Source of the DNA: an uncultured Anaerobiospirillum sp. | GTDB taxonomy: Bacteria > Pseudomonadota > Gammaproteobacteria > Enterobacterales > Succinivibrionaceae | DNA length: 64,000 nucleotides | Reading direction: 5' to 3' | Assembly: GCA_944389615.1 (NCBI GenBank) | Contig: CALXNA010000009.1 | Location: 22,397-86,396, forward strand | In this document: in pieces, positions 39,302 through 48,054 of the stretch | How positions within the stretch are numbered: the first letter of the stretch is position 1 | Layout: each line of letters starts with the position of its first letter | The notes under the pieces: generated by a model | What the model was told of the DNA's origin: nothing | What the model saw: the letters and a program-made list of their open reading frames with translations, nothing else | The model's database searches: none | Position numbers and translations under genes: made by a program

Positions 39302-40036
39302 ATGAGTGATTTGCCTCAGTCACATAGCAGCTCAGGTGTACAACAGTTGCGTAATGGATTAACACCTCTTGTCACCGGAGGCTCGGATTTTGTGACGATA
39401 CGGCGGAAGGGCTATCTCTTCGTCGACAAGACGGCTCTGCTCCCAGAGCTGGTTGCTAAATGGCATGTCTTCGTGGCACGGCCCCAAGGCTTTGGTAAGA
39501 GCATCCTATTCTCCATGCTCAAGGAGCTCTTCACCCATGGTGCGCAAAGCCCTTGCTTTGATGGCCTTGCAGTGCAAAAGGAGTGGAACGAGCCTATCTG
39601 TGAGCATGTGCTAGTGCTTAGCTTTACGGGCTTATATGTGCCTGATACCTTTGAGGCGGACGTGTGCAACATGCTGCGTTTTGCCTTTGTCCAAGCCAGC
39701 TTTGACGAGGCTTTACATGTGGCTGAAAGCTGCACCGATCTCAGATTCTTGGCCAAGATCTTAGATCTGCTCCGGCATGGGGCTGAAGTTGTTGTGCTGA
39801 TTGACGAGTGGGACCTTCCGCTCTCAAGCAATCTCCACAACCGAACGGCTTTTGAGTCCAATAAGGCCGTGCTCGATAAGTTATACGCTTGGCTGCGTGG
39901 ACTTAAGGCGGTGCGCTTGGCGCGGGCTCAGCGCGCTTATTTGCCGTGGGTGGCGGAGATTTGGGCGCCGAGCTTCTTGATGAGGAAGATGCTGAGCAAG
40001 AAGACCACGAAGACGCCGCCTGCTTGGCACAGATAG
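39302..40036 (+). pseudogene. Truncated AAA-ATPase-like protein (PF09820/DUF1703 type)
   Basis: The N-terminal half matches predicted AAA-ATPases of the DUF1703 group: FVTIRRKGYLFVDKTALLPE, the P-loop-like VARPQGFGKSILFSMLKELF, and VVVLIDEWDLPLSS as the Walker B region. Complete proteins are about 500-600 residues and end in a PD-(D/E)xK nuclease domain. Here recognisable sequence stops near 39905 (LDKLYAWLRGLKAV); the remaining residues are simply the reverse complement of the end of the neighbouring MFS gene. The 244-residue product is thus a 3'-truncated remnant. The start at 39302 follows GGGAGGTG. Such genes are common as many diverged copies in anaerobe genomes. Confidence 0.8.
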
Positions 40037-41166
40037 GTTTTGCTCAGGGTGATGGCGTGGGCCAAAAAGCCGATGAGCGCAGGGCCGATGAGCACGCCGG
40101 TGAAGCCAATGGCGTTGACGATGGCCACGGAGACGTGCGGCGGCACGTCCTTGATGCGGGCGGTGACCGAGACCAATTGCGGAACGACGTTGCTGGCACC
40201 GATTCCGATCAGGGCAAAGCCCACGAAGGCGGCCAAGTAGTGCGGTACCACGACCGCGACGATGAAGCCTGCGATGATAAACAGGGTGGAGGCAAGCAAG
40301 ACCTTGGCGCGGCCGAGCTTGGTCACGACCTTGTCGCCGGTTAAGCGGCAAATAGTCATCATGATGGCAAAGGCAGCATAGCCGTAGCCGGCATGCTCTA
40401 AGGCAAAGCCGCGCTCGGTGTGCAAGAAGACGCCCGACCAGTCGAGCATCGAGCCTTCGGTCATGAACATGATAAAGCACATCACGCCGATGAGCAGTAC
40501 GATCGGGTGGAAGTAGTACTGCAGATGGCTCTGCTGCGCTTGCGCGCTGTGGCGCTGCGCAAGGTACTGTTCGCGCGACAACGGCTGATTGTGTTCATCA
40601 AAGTATACTGTGGTCAAAAGGTGGCGGCTGCCGACGAGTGTGACGATGATGAGGATCGCCGCAGCATAGACACCCGCTAAATGCAGTGGCAGGCCCGCGC
40701 TCAGTAAAAAGGTGACGCTGAGCGACCCGCAGAAGCCGCCGACACTATAGAGACCGTGCAGCCCGGACATGATGTTGCGGGCCGTGACCTGCTCGACTAA
40801 GGCTCCGGCAATGTTGGAGATGACGTCTAAGGCCACCGCGTTGATACCCATGATAAAGAGCACCAAGCCCAGCAGATAGAGGTTGGTGATAAAGGGAATG
40901 CTGATGAGGCACAGCGCGACGATCAGGGCCGAGACCACAATCGGGGTGCGGCAGCCGAGGCGGGAGCTGAGCCAACTTGAGGTCGGCATCGAGATAAAGG
41001 AGCCCACGCCTACGCATAAGAGCAGCAAGCCCAAATTGTGCTCGTCTAAGCCAAAGCGGTCTTTGACAAAGGGAATCATCGGGGCCCATGCAGCGATGCA
41101 GAAACCGGCCATGAAGAAGGAGGCGCGGTTGGACCAAATCAGGTGCTGGGTGGTAGGTAGACTCAT
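39937..41166 (-). CDS. MFS transporter, YbjJ-like, copy 1
   Basis: A 409-residue major facilitator with about 12 membrane segments. Conserved stretches are SNRASFFMAGFCIAAWAPMI at the N-terminus, IMSGLHGLYSVGGFCG in the fourth/fifth segment, MFMTEGSMLDWSGVFL in the seventh, and CRLTGDKVV. The closest known relative by eye is YbjJ of E. coli; the substrate is unknown. The start at 41166 is 115 bases from the paralogous gene upstream on the same strand. A hairpin (41185-41208) lies in that gap. Its 3' end overlaps the truncated ATPase gene. Confidence 0.88.
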   Translation of the reverse strand: MSLPTTQHLIWSNRASFFMAGFCIAAWAPMIPFVKDRFGLDEHNLGLLLLCVGVGSFISMPTSSWLSSRLGCRTPIVVSALIVALCLISIPFITNLYLLGLVLFIMGINAVALDVISNIAGALVEQVTARNIMSGLHGLYSVGGFCGSLSVTFLLSAGLPLHLAGVYAAAILIIVTLVGSRHLLTTVYFDEHNQPLSREQYLAQRHSAQAQQSHLQYYFHPIVLLIGVMCFIMFMTEGSMLDWSGVFLHTERGFALEHAGYGYAAFAIMMTICRLTGDKVVTKLGRAKVLLASTLFIIAGFIVAVVVPHYLAAFVGFALIGIGASNVVPQLVSVTARIKDVPPHVSVAIVNAIGFTGVLIGPALIGFLAHAITLSKTYLCQAGGVFVVFLLSIFLIKKLGAQISATHGK

Positions 41167-41184
41167 AGTTCGCCTCGTAGGGAA

Positions 41185-41208
41185 CCAAGGCGCGCTGTGG
41201 CGCCTTGG
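41185..41208. promoter_or_regulatory. Perfect 9-bp hairpin between the two MFS genes
   Basis: CCAAGGCGC pairs with GCGCCTTGG around GCTGTG. It lies 20 bases before the start of MFS copy 1, after the end of MFS copy 2, with no T-run on the minus strand. Confidence 0.5.
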
Positions 41209-41280
41209 GGAGTAGGGAGGAAGGCCTTGGGGCTTGGGCCTTGGGAGTGCAGGCCTTTTGTGCTTTGGCCTTGGGGAAGC

Positions 41281-42492
41281 TTAGGCCTGAGCGGTGAGCT
41301 CGGCGATCGAGCCACTGCGCACGAAGAAGTAGGAGATGATGGAGACCACCAAGACCAAGCAGGCCAAGAGCAAGAAGGTCTCCTCAAGGCCGATGCGATG
41401 GGCGACAAAGCCGATTAAGGCTGGGCCTAACAGGCCGCCGATGTAGCCGATGGCGTTGACAATCAAGATGGCCCGCGCGATCGGAACGCGCCGTTCGGTC
41501 GCGGCATAGGAAATGGTCTGTGGCACTAAGTTGGCCGCGCCCACGCCGACCATGCCAAAGCCGACTAAGGAGACCATCGGGTGCGGTACCATGACCGCAA
41601 GGGCAATGCCCGCGGCTGCGAAGATCGCGCCCATTACTAAGACGCGGCGACGGCCTAAGGTCGCGACAATCTTATCGCCGGTTAAGCGGCAGACCGTCAT
41701 CATGCAGGCAAAGGCGGCAAAGCCATAGCCCGCTTCGCTTATTGGCACACCCTTAACTTGGTTTAAGAGCACGCCCGTCCAGTCCATCATCGAGCCTTCG
41801 ACCATGAACATGATGAAGCAGATGAGGCCGAGCATCAACAGCAATTGGGTGATGAAGACCTTATGGTGAGTGCTATTGGCGCTATCCTGCTCTTGCTGAT
41901 TGAAGGCGCTCAAGTCTGTGAGCAGGTGGCGGCTTGCGATCAGGCCGCAGTACAAGATGACGGCCAGCGATAAGACGCACGAGCTCAGAAGCAGGTTGCC
42001 CATCATAAAGGTCAGGCCCGAGCTTAAGAAGGTTGCCACAATGAAGACACCGGCGGTATTGCCCAAGGAATAGACACCGTGCAGGCCCGACATAATGCTG
42101 CGCTTAAGCATGCGCTCTAAGGCTCCGGCATTGATGTTGGCAGCAAGGGACAAGCACTCGCAGCTCAGGCCCATGACAAAGAGATCGGCAGCCAGCACAT
42201 AGTAGTTAGGGATGACGGTGACAGCGCCCAAGCACACGGCCAAGATCACCGAAGCCACGCGGACTACGGCGCGGCAGCCAAACTTGTTGATAAAGAAGCT
42301 GGCTCCGGCCATAGCGAAGGCGGCACCGATGGCGATGCACATCAAGAGCACGCCCAAGTGATCCTCGGTTAAGTCAAAGCGGTCTTTGACGTAGGGGATG
42401 AAAGGACCCCACGAGGCCATCGCAAAACCAGGAATCCAAAACGCAGCGCGATTAGAGTTGATCAAACGTGAAGGCTTAACCTGCTCACTCAT
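41281..42492 (-). CDS. MFS transporter, YbjJ-like, copy 2
   Basis: A 403-residue paralogue of the gene at 39937-41166; the two share the same motif order: SNRAAFWIPGFAMASWGPFI, IMSGLHGVYSLGNTAG, MVEGSMMDWTGVLL, CRLTGDKIVATLGR and VNAIGYIGGLLGPALIGF. They differ enough to be an old duplication. The start is set at ATG 42492 (MSEQVKPSRL); the frame runs 33 codons further upstream without family resemblance. Confidence 0.88.
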   Translation of the reverse strand: MSEQVKPSRLINSNRAAFWIPGFAMASWGPFIPYVKDRFDLTEDHLGVLLMCIAIGAAFAMAGASFFINKFGCRAVVRVASVILAVCLGAVTVIPNYYVLAADLFVMGLSCECLSLAANINAGALERMLKRSIMSGLHGVYSLGNTAGVFIVATFLSSGLTFMMGNLLLSSCVLSLAVILYCGLIASRHLLTDLSAFNQQEQDSANSTHHKVFITQLLLMLGLICFIMFMVEGSMMDWTGVLLNQVKGVPISEAGYGFAAFACMMTVCRLTGDKIVATLGRRRVLVMGAIFAAAGIALAVMVPHPMVSLVGFGMVGVGAANLVPQTISYAATERRVPIARAILIVNAIGYIGGLLGPALIGFVAHRIGLEETFLLLACLVLVVSIISYFFVRSGSIAELTAQA

Positions 42493-42907
42493 GAACGTCA
42501 CCACTAAACCAAAAGATAACAGCTTGGGACATGCCCCATAGACCGCAGTACTGGGGCCGTGCTGCCCACAGGGCGGGGCATCTATTCGCAAAGGGGCCTA
42601 ATGCCCACAGGGCCTTAGCCCAAAGGGCCTTAGCCCACATAGTTGGGCCTTGGGCGCTAGTAAAGCAAAACACTATCCCTTGGTCTAGCAGCGCCGCAGC
42701 GGCAAGCTAAAAGGTGATAGTGCAAGGTCAAGAGAGTGTAGTGTGCTGCGCCAAGACAAGGCAGCGCCGCTAGGCAAAATGTGATTGCTACGACAAAAGC
42801 TGGACGCACCGGTTAACTCAGTGCACAGCCTGCCGGGCAAGCGGGCTGTGCAGTCTGCAGCGTACGGCGCAGCCAATGGGCTGGGCCGCAGCCACTGGGG
42901 CGGGCGC
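42493..42907. other. Intergenic region MFS/mrcA
   Basis: 415 bases. Repeated CCCACAGGGC(C)TTAGCC words lie at 42568-42660. An imperfect long hairpin at 42671-42723 is closed by CACTATC/GATAGTG and may end mrcA transcription or regulate the MFS pair. No gene is seen. Confidence 0.4.
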
Positions 42908-45832
42908 TTAGAAGATGTCGCCGTCTTCGACCGTACTGCTGTCGATGCCGGTGTTCTTGACGCTCTGTGCGGCTGCCGCCTCATCCACCACGAACATGCC
43001 CGGTAAGGCCGGTTCGACGATGCCGCGATTGGTGGTGGTTACAAGGCCTGCCGGGCGTGGGATTGGGGCGTCCTCGACGTCCTGCTGGGCGTCACGGAAA
43101 AAGTTGGCAAAGACCGGCAGCGCGGTAGCACTACCACTCTCCGAGCCCATGCCGCGGGCATAGCCGAGGTCGCGGTCGTTATCAAAGCCCACCCACGTGG
43201 TGACCACCAAGTTATTGTTGAAGCCTGAGAACCAAGCATCGTGGACGTTGTTGGTGGTACCAGTCTTGCCGTGGAGATCTTTGCGCCCAGTGATGGTGCT
43301 GGCGCGATAGCCCGTACCCCAGTAGCGCTCGTTCTCTAAGTTGTAGCCGCCGTAAATGGTGCTGGTCATCAGCGAGGCCACTAAGTATGCATGGCCATGG
43401 CTTAACACCTGCGGCGCCGGGCGCGTTGGCTGGGCGAGACTGTCTAAGTCCGCGAGCATCGCCTGCGACAGCTGCGGCCCCGTGACAAAGAACTCTTCGC
43501 CTTCGATATTGGCTGGAACCTCGACCTTCGGGGTGACGAGCTCACCGTCTTCGTTGTAGGTTGCGGTGTTATAGCCCGGGATGCCGTACGGGAAGATTTC
43601 GCTCATGAGCGGGTGCTCGACTTTGGACTCATTGATATGGGTTTGGCGCGCCACATCAAGCTCGCTCGGCACAAAGCCGGAGAGGTACTTAAGTGGCACA
43701 TCGTTTTGGATGCTGTCTGCGGCGCTGGGGTCAGCGATACGCGGGTGGGCCTGATAGAGCAGGGTGCCATCGTCGAGCTCAATGCGGTCGATGAGATAAG
43801 GCGTGAGCTTGAAGCCGCCGTTGGCAAAGGTAGAGTAGGCGGTTGCTACTTGGAGCGGGGTCAGCTCAACTGAGCCTAAGGCCATCGCTTCGCTCTGCTG
43901 GAACTTCGGGATGTAGATATCAAACTTGCGCAGGTGCTCGACGGCATTCTCGACGCCGACGTGGCGGATGGTGCGGATTGAAATGGAGTTCTTAGAGCGC
44001 GCTAAGCCTTCGCGTAAGGTCATCGGGCCATCAAAGCGATTAGGCGAATTGCGTGGCTCCCACCACGTCTGCGAGCCGACGTCCCACGTCTTGATCGGGA
44101 CATCAGGGATGACGGAGTTGAGCGCCATGCCGTAGGCGATGGCCGAAGAGTAGATGAACGGCTTGAAGTTGGAGCCGGTCTGGCGCAGCAATTGGGTGGC
44201 GCGGTTGAACTTACTCTTGTTGAAGTCATAACCACCGCACAGGGCGCGTACGGCACCGGTATGCGGATCTAAGGCGATCAGGGCGCCTTCGACCTCGGGA
44301 AGCTGGGTGAGCGTCGTGACGGTATAGGTCTCCTGCAGGTCACCGGTCTGCTGCTTTTGCTTTTGGGTTACGACCTTATCGTAGGTGAAGATCAGGTCGC
44401 CTTTGAGCAGAAACTCGCTTGGTACCTGCGGCATATCGCCTTGGTTGCGATCGCTCTTAAAGGCGCGCGCCCACGACATGCCTTCCCACGTGAGCTGCTT
44501 TTGCTCGCCGTCGGCGGTCAGGATGGTTGCCTCCTTATTGACGTCATCGATATTGAGCACCAAGGCCGGGTCGATCAGATCGTACTTATCCTCTTGGCGG
44601 ATCTTATCTAAGATGGCATCGTAGTTCAGATGCAGGGCCTCTTGGGCCGCTTGGTTCTGCGCCAAGAGGTCTTGAGCCTCAACTTGGGCGACTACTTGAG
44701 TATAGTCGACCTTTTGCTGGTTCGCGCTGAGCTGGGCGATGAGCTCGTGGCGCGCCTGCATGATGATTCCATTGTTGGCATTGGCGCCGACGCCATTCTT
44801 CTCGGTCGGTACCTTGGCGCTGCCGCGGATACCACGGGTGCTATCGTAGAGGTTGAAGAGCGGGCCGCGATAGCCGTGGCGCACATCGTAGGCGGTCAGG
44901 TTCTCAAAGAGGGAGTGATGGGCGAAGGTCTGATAGTTGGAGTCGACCGTGGTGTAGATCTTAAAGCCGCGGGTATAGGCGCTCGGGCCAAACTTGGCGA
45001 GCACCGCTTGGCGTACTTCTTCTGCGACATAGGGGGCATAGGCCTCAAGCGGCGTGGAGTGGAAGTAGGCCTTAGCAGGGGCCTCATCGGCCGCCTTAAA
45101 CTCCTCAGGCGTGATATAGCCCAAGGTCAGCATGCGCGAGAGCACTAAGTGGCGGCGCTCTTTAGCGCGCTCAGGGTTTGTGATCGGGTTTAAGGTCGAA
45201 GGTGCCTTCGGGAGTCCTGCGATAGTGGCAATCTCCGCTAAAGTCAGCTCATCTAAGCTCTTGCCGTAATAGGTCTGGGCGGCCGCAACCACGCCATAGG
45301 AGCGGTGGCCCAAGGCGATCTTGTTGAGATAGAGCTCCAAGATCTCGTCTTTGGACAAGACCTGCTCCATCCGCCATGCGATAAAGACTTCCTTGATCTT
45401 ACGTTCGATGGTCTTATCGCGCGATAAGAAGAAGTTACGGGCAACCTGCTGGGTGATGGTCGAGGCACCTTGAGCCGCGCGCCCCGAGGTCGCGGCCACT
45501 ACCGCCGCACGCAGAATACCGATAGGGTCGACGCCGGTGTGTTCATAGAAGCGGGTGTCTTCGATCGCCAAGAAGGCCTGCTGCATCTTGAGCGGGATTT
45601 GCTCTAAGGAGACTGGGATGCGCTTGTGTTCGCCGAACTCACCGATGAGCTTGCCATCTTGGGTGAAGATCTTCATCGGCGTCTCAAAGCTGACATGCTT
45701 GAGCTCGGCGACGTCAGGCAATTCTTCTAAGGTGGAGTAGTAAGCCGCAGCTACCACGCCGCCGGAGGTGGCGCAGCAAAATAGACCGGTCCATAAGGCT
45801 ACCTTGGCCCACCGCAAAGCTTGATACAACAC
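42908..45832 (-). CDS. mrcA: Penicillin-binding protein 1A
   Basis: A 974-residue bifunctional peptidoglycan synthase. The GTG at 45832 follows AGGAG by six bases. One N-terminal membrane span is followed by the glycosyltransferase domain (LAIEDTRFYEHTGVDPIGIL, QGASTITQQVARNFFLSRDK, LNKIALGHRSYGVVAAAQTYYGK) and the transpeptidase domain with the active serine in TGSNFKPFIYSSA, SKN in ARSKNSIS, and KTG in HGKTGTTN. It is about 120 residues longer than E. coli PBP1A; the extra length is in the ODP-like insertion (about residues 270-510) and the tail. It is divergent from aroK, but the pilMNOPQ/hof genes that normally lie between the two are absent. Confidence 0.96.
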   Translation of the reverse strand: MLYQALRWAKVALWTGLFCCATSGGVVAAAYYSTLEELPDVAELKHVSFETPMKIFTQDGKLIGEFGEHKRIPVSLEQIPLKMQQAFLAIEDTRFYEHTGVDPIGILRAAVVAATSGRAAQGASTITQQVARNFFLSRDKTIERKIKEVFIAWRMEQVLSKDEILELYLNKIALGHRSYGVVAAAQTYYGKSLDELTLAEIATIAGLPKAPSTLNPITNPERAKERRHLVLSRMLTLGYITPEEFKAADEAPAKAYFHSTPLEAYAPYVAEEVRQAVLAKFGPSAYTRGFKIYTTVDSNYQTFAHHSLFENLTAYDVRHGYRGPLFNLYDSTRGIRGSAKVPTEKNGVGANANNGIIMQARHELIAQLSANQQKVDYTQVVAQVEAQDLLAQNQAAQEALHLNYDAILDKIRQEDKYDLIDPALVLNIDDVNKEATILTADGEQKQLTWEGMSWARAFKSDRNQGDMPQVPSEFLLKGDLIFTYDKVVTQKQKQQTGDLQETYTVTTLTQLPEVEGALIALDPHTGAVRALCGGYDFNKSKFNRATQLLRQTGSNFKPFIYSSAIAYGMALNSVIPDVPIKTWDVGSQTWWEPRNSPNRFDGPMTLREGLARSKNSISIRTIRHVGVENAVEHLRKFDIYIPKFQQSEAMALGSVELTPLQVATAYSTFANGGFKLTPYLIDRIELDDGTLLYQAHPRIADPSAADSIQNDVPLKYLSGFVPSELDVARQTHINESKVEHPLMSEIFPYGIPGYNTATYNEDGELVTPKVEVPANIEGEEFFVTGPQLSQAMLADLDSLAQPTRPAPQVLSHGHAYLVASLMTSTIYGGYNLENERYWGTGYRASTITGRKDLHGKTGTTNNVHDAWFSGFNNNLVVTTWVGFDNDRDLGYARGMGSESGSATALPVFANFFRDAQQDVEDAPIPRPAGLVTTTNRGIVEPALPGMFVVDEAAAAQSVKNTGIDSSTVEDGDIF

Positions 45833-46182
45833 CTTAAACTCCTTGACCGAACGCCCAGAAACTTACTAAAACGCCTAATTTTAGCAAAAAGCAGCCCATG
45901 ATGTGACAGCGGCCCCAGCGCTAAGATGGTGCAACGAGTCCCGGCGCCGCCAAGTCAGGCACAATGCCTTAAACCGGCTCGCGCCGCTGTGCGCGCTACC
46001 CGCGCGCCGCCGCTTAGCGCCGCCCCGCACGCAGCGTTTCGCGCAGCGCGCGCTGGCGTTTGGCGTTGCTGCGCTTGGCGCCGCCCCGCGCAGGTGCCTG
46101 CGCCGCAGCCTGCGCGCGCTGAGCGCTCACTGCACCGCCGCGCTTACAATATGGCAGTCATTGGTTCTAGGAGAGTTGTAAC
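45833..46182. other. Divergent promoter region mrcA/aroK
   Basis: 350 bases. Near mrcA there is an inverted repeat CTAAAA-cgcctaa-TTTTAG (45868-45886) in an AT-rich patch, a plausible promoter/operator area. The rest is extremely GC-rich with GCGC-type inverted fragments. aroK has a TAGGAGAG site. Confidence 0.4.
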
Positions 46183-46734
46183 GTGCACTTTGACAAGCCC
46201 ATCTTGCTGGTTGGCCCGATGGGGGCAGGCAAGACCACCATTGGTCAGGCCTTAGCCCAGAAGCTTCAGGTCAGCTACATCGACAATGATGATCTCATCA
46301 TCACGACTATGCGCCAGCAGTATCCGGGCATTACCATCCCGGAGATCTTCGCGCGCTGGGGCGAGTCCTTTTTCCGCGAGCAGGAGCGCGCGTGCTTGCA
46401 GAGCATTGTGACACCGCGGCCTTTCCCTTACCAAGTGATCGCAGGCGGCGGTGGCATTGTGGGCCCAAGCGCCAATCGCGCGCTCATCAAGGACTATACC
46501 TTCTGCCTCTACCTTGATTTGGCGGTCGAGGAGCAGTATGCGCGGGTCAAAGGCGACACCAATCGGCCGATGCTCAAGGCGCCAGATGTCATGGAGCGCA
46601 TCAAAGAGCTCTACGCGCAGCGCGATCCACTCTATCGCGAGGTCGCGGCCGCGATCATCGATACCAATGCGTCCGTAACCGAGGTGGTCGCGCGCTGCCT
46701 TAAGGCCTTAGAGCGGCTGCAGGCTGAGAACTAA
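46183..46734 (+). CDS. aroK: Shikimate kinase
   Basis: Phosphorylates shikimate at the 3-hydroxyl in the route to chorismate. The 183-residue product starts at GTG 46183 behind TAGGAGAG. It contains the P-loop GPMGAGKTT (residues 11-19), the shikimate-binding Asp region YIDNDDLI, GESFFREQE, VIAGGGGIV (glycines of the shikimate site), and the lid Arg in GDTNRPMLK. aroB follows 17 bases later as in other gammaproteobacteria. Confidence 0.95.
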   Translation: MHFDKPILLVGPMGAGKTTIGQALAQKLQVSYIDNDDLIITTMRQQYPGITIPEIFARWGESFFREQERACLQSIVTPRPFPYQVIAGGGGIVGPSANRALIKDYTFCLYLDLAVEEQYARVKGDTNRPMLKAPDVMERIKELYAQRDPLYREVAAAIIDTNASVTEVVARCLKALERLQAEN

Positions 46735-46751
46735 CATCTGAGGAGTCCATT

Positions 46752-47858
46752 ATGACCGAACAATTGGTACACGTCGCCTTAGGCGCTGACTCGTACGACA
46801 TCCACATTGGCGCGCACTTAAGCCACGGCGCGCTGATCAGCCAAGCGATGCAAGGCAAGACCCATAAGGTCTTGATTGTGACCAATGAGACCATTGCCCC
46901 CTTGTACTTGCAGGCCTTGCAAGAAGATCTGCAGGCCCATGGCCTGACCTGCGCCACCTGCATCTTGCCTGATGGTGAGGAGTTTAAGAACGCTGAGTCG
47001 TACCTGAAGATCATGACTGCGGCCATCGAGCACCAACTCGACCGCGGCTGCGCTCTGATCGCCTTAGGCGGTGGCGTCATCGGTGACTTGACCGGCTTTG
47101 CGGCTGCGACCTACCAGCGCGGCATCGCCTTTTTCCAGGTGCCGACGACCTTGCTTGCGATGGTTGACTCCTCGGTGGGTGGCAAAACCGCCATCAACCA
47201 CCCACAAGGCAAGAACATGATCGGCGCCTTCTATCAGCCGCAGGCGGTGCTCATCGATCTTGAGTTCTTAAAGACTTTACCGCCACGCCAGATTGCCGCC
47301 GGTATGGCCGAAGTCATCAAGTACGGCGCGATCTTAGATCGGGCCTTCTTTGACTATCTGCAAAGCAAGACCAACTATGGTGAGCTCGACCTTGCCTACG
47401 TCATCAAGCGCTGCTGCGAGCTCAAGGCTGAGGTCGTCGCCCAAGATGAAAAGGAGCATGGTCTGCGCGCGCTGCTCAACTTCGGCCACACCTTTGGCCA
47501 CGCCATTGAGGTGGGCATGGGCTTTGGCAACTTCTTGCACGGCGAAGCCGTCGCCATCGGCATGGCCGTCGCCGCTTGGATTTCCCAAGAGAGCAAGTTT
47601 GGCCTGAGCGCCGCCGACTGCACTGCTCTTGTCGACGTGCTCAAGCGCTATAACTTGCCTTATGCCATCCCTGATGTGCTCAGCGGGCGCGATTTCCTTG
47701 CCCACATGCTCCACGACAAGAAGGTCAAGGACGGCCACATCCGCTACATCATGCTCAAGGCCTTAGGTCAGGCCGCGGTGACCCGCGACTTTGCCAATGA
47801 TACGATCGTGGCCTACTTAGACGCCTGCCCATACCGTCAGCACTACGCTGATAAGTAA
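46752..47858 (+). CDS. aroB: 3-dehydroquinate synthase
   Basis: Cyclises DAHP to 3-dehydroquinate, the second shikimate-pathway step, using NAD and zinc. The 368-residue product contains ALGGGVIGDLTGFAAATYQRG (NAD binding), VDSSVGGKTAINHPQGKNM, MAEVIKYG, and NFGHTFGHAIE whose histidines bind zinc. The AGGAG site lies in the 17-base gap after aroK. damX follows after about 200 bases. Confidence 0.97.
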   Translation: MTEQLVHVALGADSYDIHIGAHLSHGALISQAMQGKTHKVLIVTNETIAPLYLQALQEDLQAHGLTCATCILPDGEEFKNAESYLKIMTAAIEHQLDRGCALIALGGGVIGDLTGFAAATYQRGIAFFQVPTTLLAMVDSSVGGKTAINHPQGKNMIGAFYQPQAVLIDLEFLKTLPPRQIAAGMAEVIKYGAILDRAFFDYLQSKTNYGELDLAYVIKRCCELKAEVVAQDEKEHGLRALLNFGHTFGHAIEVGMGFGNFLHGEAVAIGMAVAAWISQESKFGLSAADCTALVDVLKRYNLPYAIPDVLSGRDFLAHMLHDKKVKDGHIRYIMLKALGQAAVTRDFANDTIVAYLDACPYRQHYADK

Positions 47859-48054
47859 GAGGCTGATAAGTAAGCTACAATGGGGCAGATTGCACCAGTA
47901 AGGGCGCTGCCAACCGGCTGCTCGCCGGCTGTTCGCCGACTGCTTGCCGTCTGCGCCTTGAGCTGCGCGCAGTAGTGAGCGCAGCACAGCCAGCAGCGGG
48001 GCTCAAGTTTGCATCTTGCTGGGGTCAGGAACATTGGGGAAAGTAGGGAGTGCT

